64,000 nucleotides of DNA from Nyssa sinensis (lineage: Eukaryota; Streptophyta; Magnoliopsida; Cornales; Nyssaceae). Of this stretch, positions 52,669-64,000 are shown piece by piece; within the stretch, counting starts at the first letter, position 1; each line of letters starts with the position of its first letter. Position numbers and translations under genes: made by a program. The notes under the pieces were generated by a model. That model did no database searches. It worked only from the letters and a program-made list of their open reading frames with translations, and was not told where the DNA came from. Location: positions 35,684,597 to 35,748,596 of the forward strand of contig CM018038.1 in the NCBI GenBank assembly GCA_008638375.1. The letters are read 5' to 3'.

Positions 52669-55499
52669 TAATTATCTTAGTCAAGTATACTAAAAACAAA
52701 AATTGTTTTCGTTTCGTTATCATGCTTATACTTGTCCAAATCATGTAACTATCTATTAATAGATACACTGATTTGAATATAGTAATTGTATTTAGGGTTG
52801 ATACTAACTATCCAACAATACAATCCTGAATCTAAATATACATGACAAATACAATATGGTCTAAGAAGAGTACAGACACCCTTATATAATTGCAATGGTT
52901 TAAATATAACAACAATATGGTCCAAGACTGTCTTCTTCAGAGCTGCAGCTATAATTTTCATTTACATCTCCTGTACCTATCACTCCCATGAACAACGAGG
53001 ATGAGCCATAACGCTCAGTGGTAACAAGGATAATCATAATCCATCTCATCCATAGTGGTATCCTACTCATAAATGATACATCCTTAACCATTTGGCTATT
53101 AGGGTATTGGCATACACAACCTCACTTAATCGGGCTTATTGGTTCACAAGACCTCACCATTTGTAGGTGTCTATTGGTGTTCCGGCTTCATAGAGAAGCA
53201 ATCATATCACACTTTCAAAAGACTACATCTAATATTACCATATCATCTATATCCATCAAATAATACTGAAACACAACCTATCTCATATACAATACACAAT
53301 ACCGGCATAAAACCCACTTGCACACCAAGGGTATACATTCATACCCCATGAGAGAGAAAGAGGCAGATGTATCATGATTATCACATAGATATAAGAATCA
53401 AAGTATAAATATGAAATGGTGAACCTTCAATAACGATCAGTTAACATATATGACTAATCCTAAGAATCACCGCACAAGGAAATGCTACTTAAGTTATTTG
53501 TAACTCTCTTGGATGTCCTGGCCTTTATTACTCAAGTTTTTTTTATATCAATCCAATGAATTCTTTAGGGTTAATTCCTACCACAACCTAGACATTGTGT
53601 ATCCTTTTACCCAAACAGATGCTAACATTGAGTTCTTGGACCTCAAAAATCCTAAAGAGGTCTATTCCCATAAGTTTCGTAGCTTTTAGATATCATTTAA
53701 ATCCCAAAAGGTATCATTGTAATTTTTTAAACACCAATTTCATCTGTATCGAGATGCAATATAGTGAAATGGACCTTAAAAATAGATCCAAAAGATGCAA
53801 AAACCCCAAAGTAGCTCTCGTTCTATTTTATTTTCCATTTTAGATACATATCATATGCTTATGGGTGTTATCATAATTTTACACATTCATGTGAGACTAA
53901 TCTTATGCCCCAATTTGTTTAATCTGACATCATATTTGAATACAGGTTGTCTAAAAACCTTAGACACTGTCTCTTTCTAGAATTTAACTAGCTTTTAGTT
54001 GCCTTAATTAACAGTAGGTTTTTTTTTTGTTGTCATTTTACATATTTATGTAAGACTATTCTCGAGTCCCTGAATGTCCAAATGGACATCACCATTGAAT
54101 TCGGAGCGTCTATCTTAGGTTTTTCCTTTTCTACATTTTAATTGGCCTTTATTTAAATTTGTCACAATTGTGGGCATTTTCATAATTTCTGAGAATTTAA
54201 ACCACACATTCAAAACTTCTCTACAATTTGTTGACCATTTTTGAATTTCCTAAGTTTTGATTTCTTAACTCTCATAAACAAATAGGTTGTTTGTATTAAT
54301 TCTTTAATAATTAGCACAAGGATAACCTCATTCTGGTTATCCGATTAAATTAGGTTTTCCTTTAAGCCCACTACCAAACAAGGCAATTTCCAATCAGTAA
54401 ATGGGTAAAAAACTAGCCCATAGCACCAAGCCCAAGTCCAAATAGAAAACCCAAGACCCAAGTCTAGGTCAACGACCTGTTGACCAGACTTGAACACCAA
54501 ACCCATTACCTGGTTGACCAACCCATACTTGCATTGAATGTTGACAGACCTACTAGCTCGTTGACCAAGAAACCAATGCCGATCACTTTCTCTGGCGCTA
54601 GTACACCGAAAATTGCAAATTTTTTATTTTTCTCTCTTTTTTTCTTGCATTTTATCACTTAGATTCCCATACCTAACATCATTTAACATGTTATGACTTA
54701 GTTTATCGATTGAGTCACGTGGAGGTTGCCAGAATCTAGCAACCCCATTTTTTCGGTGAGACTATTTTCTTACCAATTTGGCACTCATTTTCTCTTCCTT
54801 TTCTATCTAATCGATTCCTGCAATCATACTTGGACATTATTTCTAGGCTTAAATGGCTCGAATCACTAAGAATCGAGACCAACACTAGACATTCCAATTT
54901 CACGATGAGGTATCTGCAACTCACAAGTTCAACCTCGATTTCCCACCATTTTCACCCCTTAGCATTTCTAGATGAATACTAGACTCTTTAAGGTCACCAT
55001 AACAGAGCTTAAAAGCAACGAATATATGTCCAAAATTTCAAGTTGAAACAAAACCAAATTTTGCTCATTTTCTTTGTATACTCGCATGTACAATACTTAC
55101 TATAACATCCATGGGCTATACATATTCTTCAAGGAAACACCTATTCAGCCACTAAAATCGCAATATGTAGGAGGTTTGTGGGTCTCCTTATTTGCATGTA
55201 CACACACTTATGTACACGAACACACACACACACACACACACATATACATTGTGTATTCTAAAACACACATCACATACAGAACCACACACACACACACACA
55301 AACATATATACACATGTATCTGCATCTTAGACTAAATGATAAGTCTAAGAGGCCCCTACCCTCGTCCAAGCTCATCCATGGTTTCTAGAGAAAGAATCGA
55401 TAGTAGAGACAGATAGAGAGAGTTTCTTTGGTCCATCAATGGTTTCCATCGTCATGCCCTTTTTTGTCATGTTCTTTTCCTCTTCTTCTTTTTACATAC

Positions 55500-55530
<31 letters not shown>

Positions 55531-55850
55531 ATACAAACACATTGTGTTTTTCACACATATATGTACACAGTTTCACACACATTTTCACTCATACACACAT
55601 GTATACACATTCGTTCACACATATATATCTCTCACCCTCCATGTATATACAACACACACACACATACATTGTTCACCTTCGATGGTGTATGTGTGTGTGT
55701 GTGAGAGAGAGAGAGAGAAAGGGAGAGAGAGGGAGAATCAGAATTTGAAAATAGATGGGGGAAAGTCTGAAAAGGTGATGGGGGAAAAAGGTGACTTGTC
55801 TCCTATCACATACACACATCTCAAGATATTAGGTATATACGTGTAGTGCA
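52600..55850 (-). mobile_element. Probable degenerate gypsy-type LTR
   Basis: Similar blocks to the 3-kb LTRs appear in order: GTCACGACCC-like start, a GATGAGCCATAACGCTCAGT-type box near 52995, a CACCATTGAATTCGG box near 54092, a stretch alternating AACCCA, GACC and TTGACC near 54440-54590, and a tail with CA and GA runs. No clear end or target duplication was found. It is an inference by comparison with 48295-51425 and 16602-19583. Confidence 0.4.
55219..55735. repeat. CA, TG and GA microsatellite cluster
   Basis: Several interrupted CA runs between 55219 and 55680 and a TG then AG run near 55688-55718. Open frames crossing them (HTHTHT-like) are low-complexity artefacts. Confidence 0.75.
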
Positions 55851-56584
55851 CCTTCACACACCTTAAAACTTCTCAAAAGATACCCTAAGTGCCAATCAAA
55901 ATGTGTCACTTGTCTCTTCTAGAATCATTCCTTTAAGGCTTTCTCACGAAGCTTTGCACAAAAGTCGAGGTGTTGCGTAAGCCTGTTGGCCACACGCATT
56001 CGAAAATGAACAGTATCAAAATCATGCCAAAATTAGCATGGAAGCTAATTTAAATTTTTTTCTAAAATAGAGTTTTTTTGAAACTTTTTTTCAAGAATAA
56101 GGTTACAGAAAACTTATTTACCAAACTAGGGTCATTTGTGAAATCGTCTTTCTGAAAGACGATTTAAAAAAAAAATTATTTGAAATCTTCTTTCAGAAAG
56201 ACGCTTTCAAAAGCGTTTTTTAAGTTAATTAATTATCTACTATTGATTTAAACATGAAACATTACTGGAATTTTCTTTGATAATTTTTCACGTTGTTACA
56301 TCATCATTGCATAGAGGCATACATGATGTGGTTTATAATTATATGAACTACCTCCAAAAAAAAAAAGTCAAAGGAGAAATAATTCTAACTTTTTTGTTAG
56401 TAGATGTATTTTAGTCCCTAAATAACTAGAGTAGATTCAATGATTAACCACTTTTTAACCAAAACTGTTGTAGCACAAGGGTTGAAGTGCTGGTATGACA
56501 TCTAAAAAGGAGGGGGCTTTAGAAGGTTCAATTCTTATCAATAAAATTTTTTAAACACTTTCTATGCTATAGTTATCTTCACAA
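55851..56584. other. Unassigned DNA with foldback motifs
   Basis: No gene. It contains a 25-nt perfect hairpin at 56141-56165 and further foldback sequence at 56191-56216, described as a finding. Confidence 0.4.
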
Positions 56585-56653
56585 GGTTGCCAACTTAATG
56601 AAGACATTAAAGATATTATTGGATACTTGTGTAAAATGTAGCAATGACGTTCA

Positions 56654-56702
<49 letters not shown>

Positions 56703-56800
56703 AGTTGCCAACTTAATGAAGACAATTAAAGATATTATTGGATACTTGGGTAAAATGTAGCAATGATGTTCAATACATATATATATATATATATATATTA
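56585..56800. repeat. Tandem duplication, 119-bp period
   Basis: GTTGCCAACTTAATGAAGAC starts copies at 56585 and 56704, each followed by the same block and ending in CA/AT microsatellites. The first copy carries a long CA run and the second a pure AT run, so the repeat has expanded differently in each. Confidence 0.8.
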
Positions 56801-56925
56801 GTGGGTGTTAGGAGGAGTTAATTGCATACAACCTTAATCTTTGACATTGTTTACACATAGTGGCTGCCCTCAAACTTGAACTTTTTGGCAGCCCAAGCTC
56901 TTACCATTGAACTCAGTAATGTTCC
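56800..56925 (-). repeat. tRNA-derived SINE-like element
   Basis: Read minus, TTCAATGGTAAGAGCTTGGG resembles a tRNA A box and AAGTTCAAGTTTGAG a B box; the body continues to AACTCCTCCTAACACC. It matches the copy at 1640-1760 in order. The ends are approximate. Confidence 0.5.
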
Positions 56926-57897
56926 CTTAAGAAAATATAAAAATAATTATGGGAGGAATTACTTAAAGAAGTCCTTTTGTTGTTTGTTTTAATTTTGTAG
57001 TGTAACAGTTTTTTCCTTTGTTCTTTTCCTTTTTAAATCTTTTTTAAGAAAGCCTATAACATGGTGATGCTGGAGTAGAAACAAGAGAAAGGGGAAGGGG
57101 GCAAGCAATCCCCAGGCTATCATATGCACCATTTCTATCATGATATATTCTATGATTAGGATTGTTGTGTATAGGTTTAGCCTTTGTTTGGTCATTGGTG
57201 TTGTTGTTTCCTATTCTGGGTTAGGATTATTTGAGTCATTCTAAGAATTAATATTTGAGTTGGCTTGGGAGTTTATTTGGGTTGCAATCTATCCTATATT
57301 CGCTTAGGAACTTTCTCTTTTGGTAGAATTTGAGCCTTATTTGGGTACAACATCAAATGAAGCAATTTTAGAAGGCTTTAGGCTTGCATTTGTCATTGAA
57401 GTTTTTTAGTATCTATGAAATTAGAGTTGGCCCCTTGTAGTTAAACAAATTAGAGTTGATGAATTGGTTCTTTGTTTGAATAAGTTTGAGACTCTTCATT
57501 AACTATGGATCTCAAACGCACAATCGTGGAGTAGGATATCTCTTTATCCCTTCTTCTCTTCTTATTTCCTTTCTAGTCTTTGATTTATTCTTATGAAAAT
57601 ACTCTTTGCATCAATTTACTGCTCTCTAATGCTATTTACAACACTTCAGTTTACCAAAATCTGAACCACATGACTTAAATATATTGTTCTTCGAATCCTA
57701 ACCCTGCTGTCTATATTCTAATCGTTTAACCCGTCACATTTCTATTGAGTATAGCCTAAGAATACAAGAACTCCTACATCACATGATTATCTTAATACTG
57801 CTTCCATGTTTTCCTCTTGAAGGTTTAGCAGGTTAGCTTGCAACATATGGTTATTTTAATACTGCTGCTATTTCCTTCCCCTCAAGGCTTATGTCTT
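56926..57897. other. Unassigned spacer
   Basis: Nothing recognisable between the SINE-like element and the Harbinger element. One 68-codon minus frame at 57195-56989 has no recognisable domain. Confidence 0.4.
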
Positions 57898-58951
57898 TTA
57901 GAGCAACTCCTAGGGGGGGTGCCATCCGGGGTGCCAATCCCATAACTGCCGAAATGGCACCCCAAATTCAAAATTTTTCACTCCAATAGAGGTGGCATCC
58001 AGGGTTGCAAAATGGCACAAATGTTCTTCGAGTGCCATTTTTTCAAACTCTAGAAAGAGAAAAGGGAAATGTGCCATTGAACTGTTCAACTGTTTGTCGA
58101 TTCTACTGTTCCAACAGCTACAATTCAGCGGACTCTATTTCAACAAAAAAAATCTATAAATACAGAGATTTTGTGTTGAGAAAACTCACCAAAGGCTGGA
58201 AAATCATCTGAAAATCGGTTGCTGCCTCTAAAAATCACTGTAAGTTTCCTGCTCCCTACTCCTGAGTTTTGTTTTAGGCCATGAATATTGGTGATGGCAG
58301 ATCCGGAGGGGTGTCGTCGCATTGCCAACCGTGATGGAGAGAGCTTGCAGCGGCGGTGGTAGAGGGAAGGGAAGAAGAGCAGAGAAGGGAGGCTTGTGAC
58401 AGAGGGAGCTTGCGATGGAGGGAGGTGCGCGGTGGCGGATGGAGGCGCACAGGTGCAGAAAGAGGGGAATGAGGCACATAGAGAGGGGAGGAGGAAGGAG
58501 ACGTAGGAGAGGGGAAGGGGGAGGAGGCGTAGAGGGGAAGGGGAAGGGGAAGGAAATGACCGAACCCAATAATCTACCTATATATATATATAATTGATTT
58601 TCATTTAAAATAACTTTTTTATTTTAGTTAATTGTTAGAATTTAAATTAAATTAATTTTTGTAATTTAAATTGAATGTTTTAATTTTAGTTTATTTATTT
58701 ATTTATTTGTTAATTTAGGGTGAATTTATTTATTTAGTTAATTTTTATAATTGAAGAACTTTTTTCTATTTTACTTAATTGTTATTTAGAATTTAAATTG
58801 ATTTTTTAATTAAATTAATTTTTGTAATTGAATATTAATTTTCTTATTTGATTTAATTTTTAATTTTTTTTAATTAAGGGTGATTTTATTTATTTTTTAA
58901 TTGATTATTTTATGCTCATTCTTTAAATTGATTATAATTTTTTTTTTGTAG

Positions 58952-59985
58952 ATGGATTCGCAATTTGATAATTCTTTTACTGATTTGCTTATGAGCGACA
59001 CCGATTTAGATGATGCTATGCAGGCCAATCCCGTAGTATTGGCTCCAGTACAAAATGAAGCCACTCCAAGAGTGAGAAAATCGCAAAGGATAAAGAACTT
59101 CTCTCAAGAAGAAGATAAATTAATTGTGTCTGCATGGCTTTACACGAGTAAAGATGCAATTACTGTGAATGAACAACAAGGCAGTGCTTTCTAGCATAGA
59201 ATATTGAAATACTTAGAACTTCAAGGAGGCAATCAATAAGAGCGTTCACAAGCTTCTATTAAAAGCCATTGGACTGATATAAATACAAAATGTGACAAAT
59301 TGATTAGTTTTTATAGTCAAATTAAAAGAGTGTGGCAAAGTGGACACACCGAGCAAAATAATGTAATAATTGAGCTTTTTTAGATACACACTACTATGAT
59401 TTGATATTTTGAACTATTAATTGAATGATTTCATATGTTTTTCAGGTTGATGAAGCAAAAGGAATGTTTGTTAAGATAATTGGAAGATCATTTCAATACG
59501 ATCATTGTTGGAATATATTGAAAATGAAGTAGAAATGGACTGATAATCTCACCAGCAATAAGAGAGCAAAAACCCATTCAACTGATAGACTTGTTGAATC
59601 GAATCATGTTGAATCTTGCTATTCAACTCCATATTTAGGGGATGACACTGAACCTTCGTCCACTCCTAACCTCGATAGGCCATTGGGCAGAAAGGTTTCG
59701 AAGAAACAACTTAAAAATAAAGAGAAGCAAACCGATGCTGAAGCATTACTAGATCATCACCACTAGAATCAAAGAATGGAAGTGGAACAACAAAAAGTTG
59801 AGCGGTACGAGAAAATTTTTGCTCAACAGGAGATAGCATTAAAGCAACATCGTAGACAGTTAGAAATTGAAGAAAGGTAGGTACAAGTTGAAGAAAGGTA
59901 GTTATAAGTTGAAGAAAGGCAGAATGAAATGAAATCATGAAAACTGACACTACTGGCATGGACCCAATTTCTACAACATATTGGA
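58952..59985 (+). pseudogene. Harbinger Myb/SANT-like DNA-binding ORF, broken
   Basis: The start MDSQFDNSFTDLL leads to KNFSQEEDKLIVSAWLYTSK, the trihelix/Myb-like domain used by Harbinger ORF1 proteins to bind the transposon ends and help transposase enter the nucleus. The first open part ends at a TAG at 59192. The frame can be followed on through HWTDINTKCDKLISFY and, after a probable intron near 59370-59445, to VDEAKGMF and a Gln/Glu-rich coiled-coil tail. At least six TAG or TAA codons stand where Trp or Gln are expected. Confidence 0.75.
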
Positions 59986-60269
59986 ATAACCTGAAGATAG
60001 AGATTATGAAAAAAGCGGGGTTTTAATTTTTAATCTGTATTTATTATGTTGCTATTATTTATGAAAAACTATGTATTAATAGCAACATAATAAATAATGT
60101 CAGTGCTTCTTCATCCCAATTTCTGTGGATGAATACATCAGAATTGCAAAACGGGCTTGAAGTACCCAAATACCCGCTCTACATCTTTTCTTGCCGACTC
60201 TTGTGCTTTAGCAAAATGTTTTTTGTTCAAACCTTGTGGACAGGGAATTGTTTTTATAAATGTCTACCA

Positions 60270-61060
60270 GTTTGGATAAATACCATTAGCTAGATAATAT
60301 CCCATTGTATACTCATGGCCATTAATTATATATTTTATTAGAGGAGCATGACCATTTGCTAATAATGCAAAAATAGGGGACCTTATCTAGAACATTTATA
60401 TCATTCAGTGAACCAGGAAGCCCAAAGAATGCATGCCATATCCAAAGATCTTGAGAAGCCACAGCTTTCAAAATGATTGTTGGTTCGTGACAATGACTAG
60501 TACACATACCTTGCCATACGGTCGGACAATTTTTCACTTCCAATGCATGCAATCAATACTCCCTGACATGCCAAGAAAGCCACGTTGTTCCCCCGTCTGT
60601 AGCAATCGAGCAATATCGCTATTGTTTGGTAGCCTCAAGTAATGGTCGCCAAACACTATAATAACAAGCTTTCTCAAACCTTCTCAGACTTTGTATGTCA
60701 GTGCTTTCTCTAATTCTGATGTATTCATCCACAGAATCTAGTCGGTGTTCCGTAAGTAGGAATTCTATAAGCAGCTGTTATCTTCTGAAGGGATGACAAA
60801 CCGAGAACTCCAACGGCATCTGTTGTTTGGATGAAGTATGGATCGTGTTGTTTCAACCTCATTTACAATTCGGAGAAAAAGAGGACGACTCATTTGGAAC
60901 TTCCTTCGAAAAAAACCTTCATATACACAAGAGGGTAGCAAAAAAGTTGCGGTAGAGTCTTTCGTGGCCTTCAACTCTACCATGATTAAATGTTCTGTGG
61001 CCTGGAACGGAACCATGATGCCTTTTTATCCGTCACTGACTAGACCCTTCTGACCTTCTG
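60270..61060 (-). pseudogene. Harbinger DDE transposase, broken
   Basis: Minus-strand pieces: 61016-60765 holds FFRRKFQMSRPLFLRIVNEV, the N-terminal conserved region; near 60570 a SIDCMHW-like segment carries the first catalytic Asp; and 60552-60322 holds PTIILKAVASQDLWIWHAFF and [10 protein letters not shown] with the second Asp. Frameshifts and stops separate them and the C-terminal Glu region is not clear. The transposase (DDE_Tnp_4 family) cuts the transposon ends. Confidence 0.8.
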
Positions 61061-61610
61061 TTTACAGCATACAACATATCCAATTCATCATTATCTTTTT
61101 CCTCAATATTGAGGATCCCTCCTCAAACATTAGGATAACGATTCATATAGATGGATGAATGAAAATATGAGAGGATAAATAGTCAAAGAGAAAGGGGATA
61201 TTGAATTTATAGAGAGAATGTAATATAGATGGATGAAAACAAGATAAAAATGATCATATTTATAGACGAATTTTACTTTTTTGAATTTTTATTTTGGCAG
61301 TTAAATTTTAAAATTTGAATTTCGATGGTTGAATTTTGAAATTTGAATTTCGGCAAACAAAATTTGAATTTGAAATTTGAAATTTTGATTGTAAAAATAT
61401 ATCCGTTAAATTACGACCGTTATGAAAACTATACCCGTTAAAACATAACCCTTAAGTTTAATTACATTTTTTAATAAAAAAATATTAAAATATTAAAATG
61501 GCACCCCTATTTTGACACCTGTCGTTAGAGCAGATTTATAATTCAGGATGTCATAACACTGTTTAAGATTACTAATGGGTGTTTTGGCACCCCAAAATGG
61601 GTTGCTCTAA

Positions 61611-63146
61611 GCCAGTAATATCCATTATTCGCAATGTCATCCTGTAGTGAGCTTAGGTCCTTGGAGGGAAAAGAAAGAAGCTCAGAGAACTGTTTAAAAA
61701 CATAAATATGCAAAGATGTGAGGGACATTAGAATTTTCAGTACAAGGCTTGTTTTGAAAAAGCAATAAATCAAGTACTGATAAAGAATGGGGATAGTAAT
61801 TATGGATAATTGGAATTTATAGCTTTATGGATGCGAAGGGATTGAATATGACTCGAGTTAAAAGGTGTTTGATCTCGGGAACTTTAGGGCCTGTTTGAGG
61901 TTTTTCAGCCCTCATGTTTCAATTTGAATAGAGAAACGACGATCAGAAGGAAAAGAGCTTCGCTCAGTGGTTGTGTACTTGTGTGTGTGTGTGTGTGTGT
62001 GTTTGGGGGGGGGGGTTGGCTCTGTGCAATGCTTCTCCACCACTTGCACCCCTATCGGGACCTTCCCTTTTCTATCAACCCAGCTCTACAACCTCATTCT
62101 TTCCAGCACTGGGTGATCCTTCCAATCTGACACTTCCATCCTTCAACTCTCCCAATCTACCCTATACAATGTATCCACCACATGGTAACATAAATATATG
62201 GTAATGAAGGTATAAACTCGCACAAAAGTCTCAAATATGTGCAAGTATTAAACAAACCTATTGTTTTGTTGGGTTATGGAAACAACCATTAATTAATAAA
62301 ATGCCACTAAAAAACTAACATGATATGAAAGCAACAATGATGATTGAGACACTTGTTGTATACATATAAAGGTGTTATTCCAAGTACTGATGATCATTAG
62401 TTACATTAGAATTTCATATTTGAGTCAAATGTCATATTCATTGTGTAAAAAGGAATGCAACTCAATGGATTAATTGGAAACAGGAGAACTAACAAGTATT
62501 TTAGGAAATACATATAGAGAGAATTATTGTTAAATTTAAAATCATAGAGAACAAACTTCTATTTTGAGTTGAAACTATATATATTATTATCTAAGTAATA
62601 TACTTGATAGAATATAGAAGCCAGTTGAAAATTACAATACCAAAGATGAGTACAAGAGAGGAGAAGAAAAAGATAAAAAAGCAACAGTCTAAGCCTTCAC
62701 TCTTCCATTTGTTTATATAGTGAAAGACAAATAAAAGAACTATAATATTACCCTTACTAGCATAAATAAATAAAACAAGAACTCTAACAAAGTCTAACAG
62801 TGATTTAAATTTGTGCAATTCTACTTGGTTGGGTGTCAGAAGAGAGTTGATTACCGAATACACGAGAGAAGTGGTGACACGTCTTCTATAGGCATAGATA
62901 CTCTGAAGCTTATTGGTTTATTTGTTTGCTGAGCAAATGGAAGAGCGCAATAAGTTTAGAATCTTAAAACTGTACAATGTGGAGATTCCCAATTATCTTT
63001 TCGTGCCTTTGCACCAACCAAATAGAGCAAAATTGATTCTGATTCTATATAACAAACAAGACATTTCCTCTTAAAACACCAATCATCTTACTAACTAGCT
63101 GAATCTGACATTGACATTTGATATATTTACATTTACTACAGTGGTG
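61611..63146. other. Unassigned spacer with GT/G microsatellite
   Basis: No gene supported. A GT run and then a ten-G run lie at 61980-62014. Several open frames crossing it are low-complexity. Confidence 0.4.
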
Positions 63147-63151
63147 ATCTT

Positions 63152-63335
63152 TGTTAGAGAGGGTGTAACTTTATTATTATGGTCCTGAGTTCAAATCTCA
63201 CCGTCACCCTAAAAAATATGAATAACACGTGTAGGCTGAAACTGGCCACATGTGAAGGGACGTGTTAGAGAATATAATAATAAAGTTACACTCTCTCTAA
63301 CAGCTTAAGCTTTTAGATGAGTTGGTGGTTTAACA
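63152..63335. mobile_element. Solo LTR of a TRIM-like retrotransposon
   Basis: It runs TGTTAGAGAG to GGTTTAACA, 184 bp, with a perfect 5-bp duplication ATCTT at 63147-63151 and 63336-63340. The first 151 bp contain 29-bp inverted arms (63152-63180 and 63274-63302) with one mismatch, and a B-box-like GAGTTCAAATCTCACC near 63190. The short size fits terminal-repeat retrotransposons in miniature. No interior or second LTR is present. Confidence 0.8.
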
Positions 63336-63340
63336 ATCTT

Positions 63341-64000
63341 CAAACTATTGTGCAGCATTTTTCAGAAGACCAAGATCAATTTCCTTGTGAGGATGTTTAT
63401 ACCAAACTGGAACATGATTATGAAAAGTTTCGAGCATAATGTGGAATGAGTAATTGGGGGTATTGGCGCGGAGGTTCCCTGAATAGAGGATTTTATGTTA
63501 ATGTTATTTCTCATCTACACAGCAGTTGTGGATATCGGAATATAATCTTAAGGAGTTCCTATACTTTCTGTTGGCGGGTGACATTGTTAGAACCCTCTTG
63601 CCTCTTGGGGTACTTCACATTTCAGTGTTATTGATAATTATACAAGGTTTTACAAGTTACTTGTAAATTATATTACAAGATCTAGTTTCTTATGGAATAT
63701 ATATATATATATATTGACTTTATATATATTGACTTCATTTTACAGTAGTTGCAAAAATGTACCATGGGTGAATCGGACCTGTAATTCTCAAGGCTGCATG
63801 CAGCTCTCGAGTCCCATTGAAGTTATGTAACTGCTATCTTTAATGTATTCAAAGCTGAATATTGGATTGCATACATAACATAGAAGCTATGGACTTTGTG
63901 TTAAAGGTTTCAACCAAGTTCTGACAATCATTTTAGAAAAAGCTTGCTAGCAATATTAAATCCATAGAAAAATGTCATTATCCAATGTTAGTCCTAGACC
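63341..64000. other. Unassigned DNA at right edge
   Basis: No supported gene. A short AT run lies at 63696-63714. A 62-codon frame at 63446-63634 has no recognisable domain. Confidence 0.4.

Larger units (their letters stand above)
57901..61607. mobile_element. PIF/Harbinger DNA transposon, decayed
   Basis: Inverted ends share GAGCAAC and GGGGTGCC: GAGCAACTCC at 57901 and, reversed, GAGCAACCCA ending at 61607. A TTA precedes and TAA follows; Harbinger duplicates TTA/TAA, here differing by one base. It has the two hallmark genes, a Myb/SANT-like ORF on plus and a DDE transposase on minus, both broken. A purine-rich leader (GGGGA repeats) lies at 58470-58560. At 3.7 kb it would be near full length. 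Confidence 0.85.

Noticed and set aside
55074..55846. Open frames rich in HTHTHT and RERE
   Set aside because: They come from CA and GA microsatellites.
58415..58597. Arg/Gly-rich short protein gene
   Set aside because: It is a purine-rich leader inside the Harbinger element and has no conserved domain.
63152..63302. A 151-bp MITE with 29-bp inverted ends
   Set aside because: No duplication flanks these ends, whereas ATCTT flanks the longer 63152-63335 unit, so it is part of a solo LTR.

Overview
The window is nuclear DNA from a flowering plant, most likely a eudicot, and probably a transposon-rich, AT-rich genome such as a woody species. The evidence is spliceosomal genes with plant-type introns, telo-box promoter motifs, plant Ty1-copia and Ty3-gypsy (chromovirus-like) elements with roughly 3-kb LTRs, hAT, MULE and PIF/Harbinger DNA transposons, and tRNA-derived SINE-like repeats. 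I cannot name the species from the sequence.

Only two host genes are well supported, both on the minus strand. One is a complete four-exon cytosolic ribosomal protein S5 gene (uS7 family), coding exons between 34863 and 30442, with an extra 5'UTR intron. The other is the first coding exon (6554-6441) of an RRM-type, RZ-1-like RNA-binding protein. Its later exons are not recognisable in the 6.4 kb to the left edge, so the gene continues beyond the window or is a 5' fragment.

Layout: 1-6440, gene-poor DNA downstream of the RRM exon with a hAT MITE, a SINE-like and a LINE-like relic and degenerate tandem repeats. 6856-11810, a structurally complete but non-coding 4.95-kb LTR retrotransposon (614-bp LTRs, target duplication GTTGT) next to the RRM gene's 5' end. 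About 12.4-28 kb, a badly decayed copia element split by a 10.8-kb gypsy element (16602-27419, minus) whose gag-pol is full of stops and frameshifts. 30.4-35.1 kb, the S5 gene with a hAT MITE in its large intron. 35183-37213, a 2-kb non-autonomous MULE carrying a small solo LTR. 37720-45577, a 5'-truncated copia element whose RNase H region is interrupted by a 3.1-kb solo LTR. 48295-51425, another 3.1-kb solo LTR. About 52.6-55.9 kb, a probable degenerate LTR rich in CA/GA repeats. 57901-61607, a decayed PIF/Harbinger element with its Myb-like ORF and transposase on opposite strands. 63152-63335, a 184-bp TRIM-like solo LTR.

Apart from the two host genes, the window is best read as layered transposon insertions, several dated relative to each other by nesting and confirmed by target-site duplications. 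I found no tRNA or rRNA gene, no CRISPR array and no convincing new biological system. The most unusual structures are repetitive or foldback DNA inside the non-coding retroelements.
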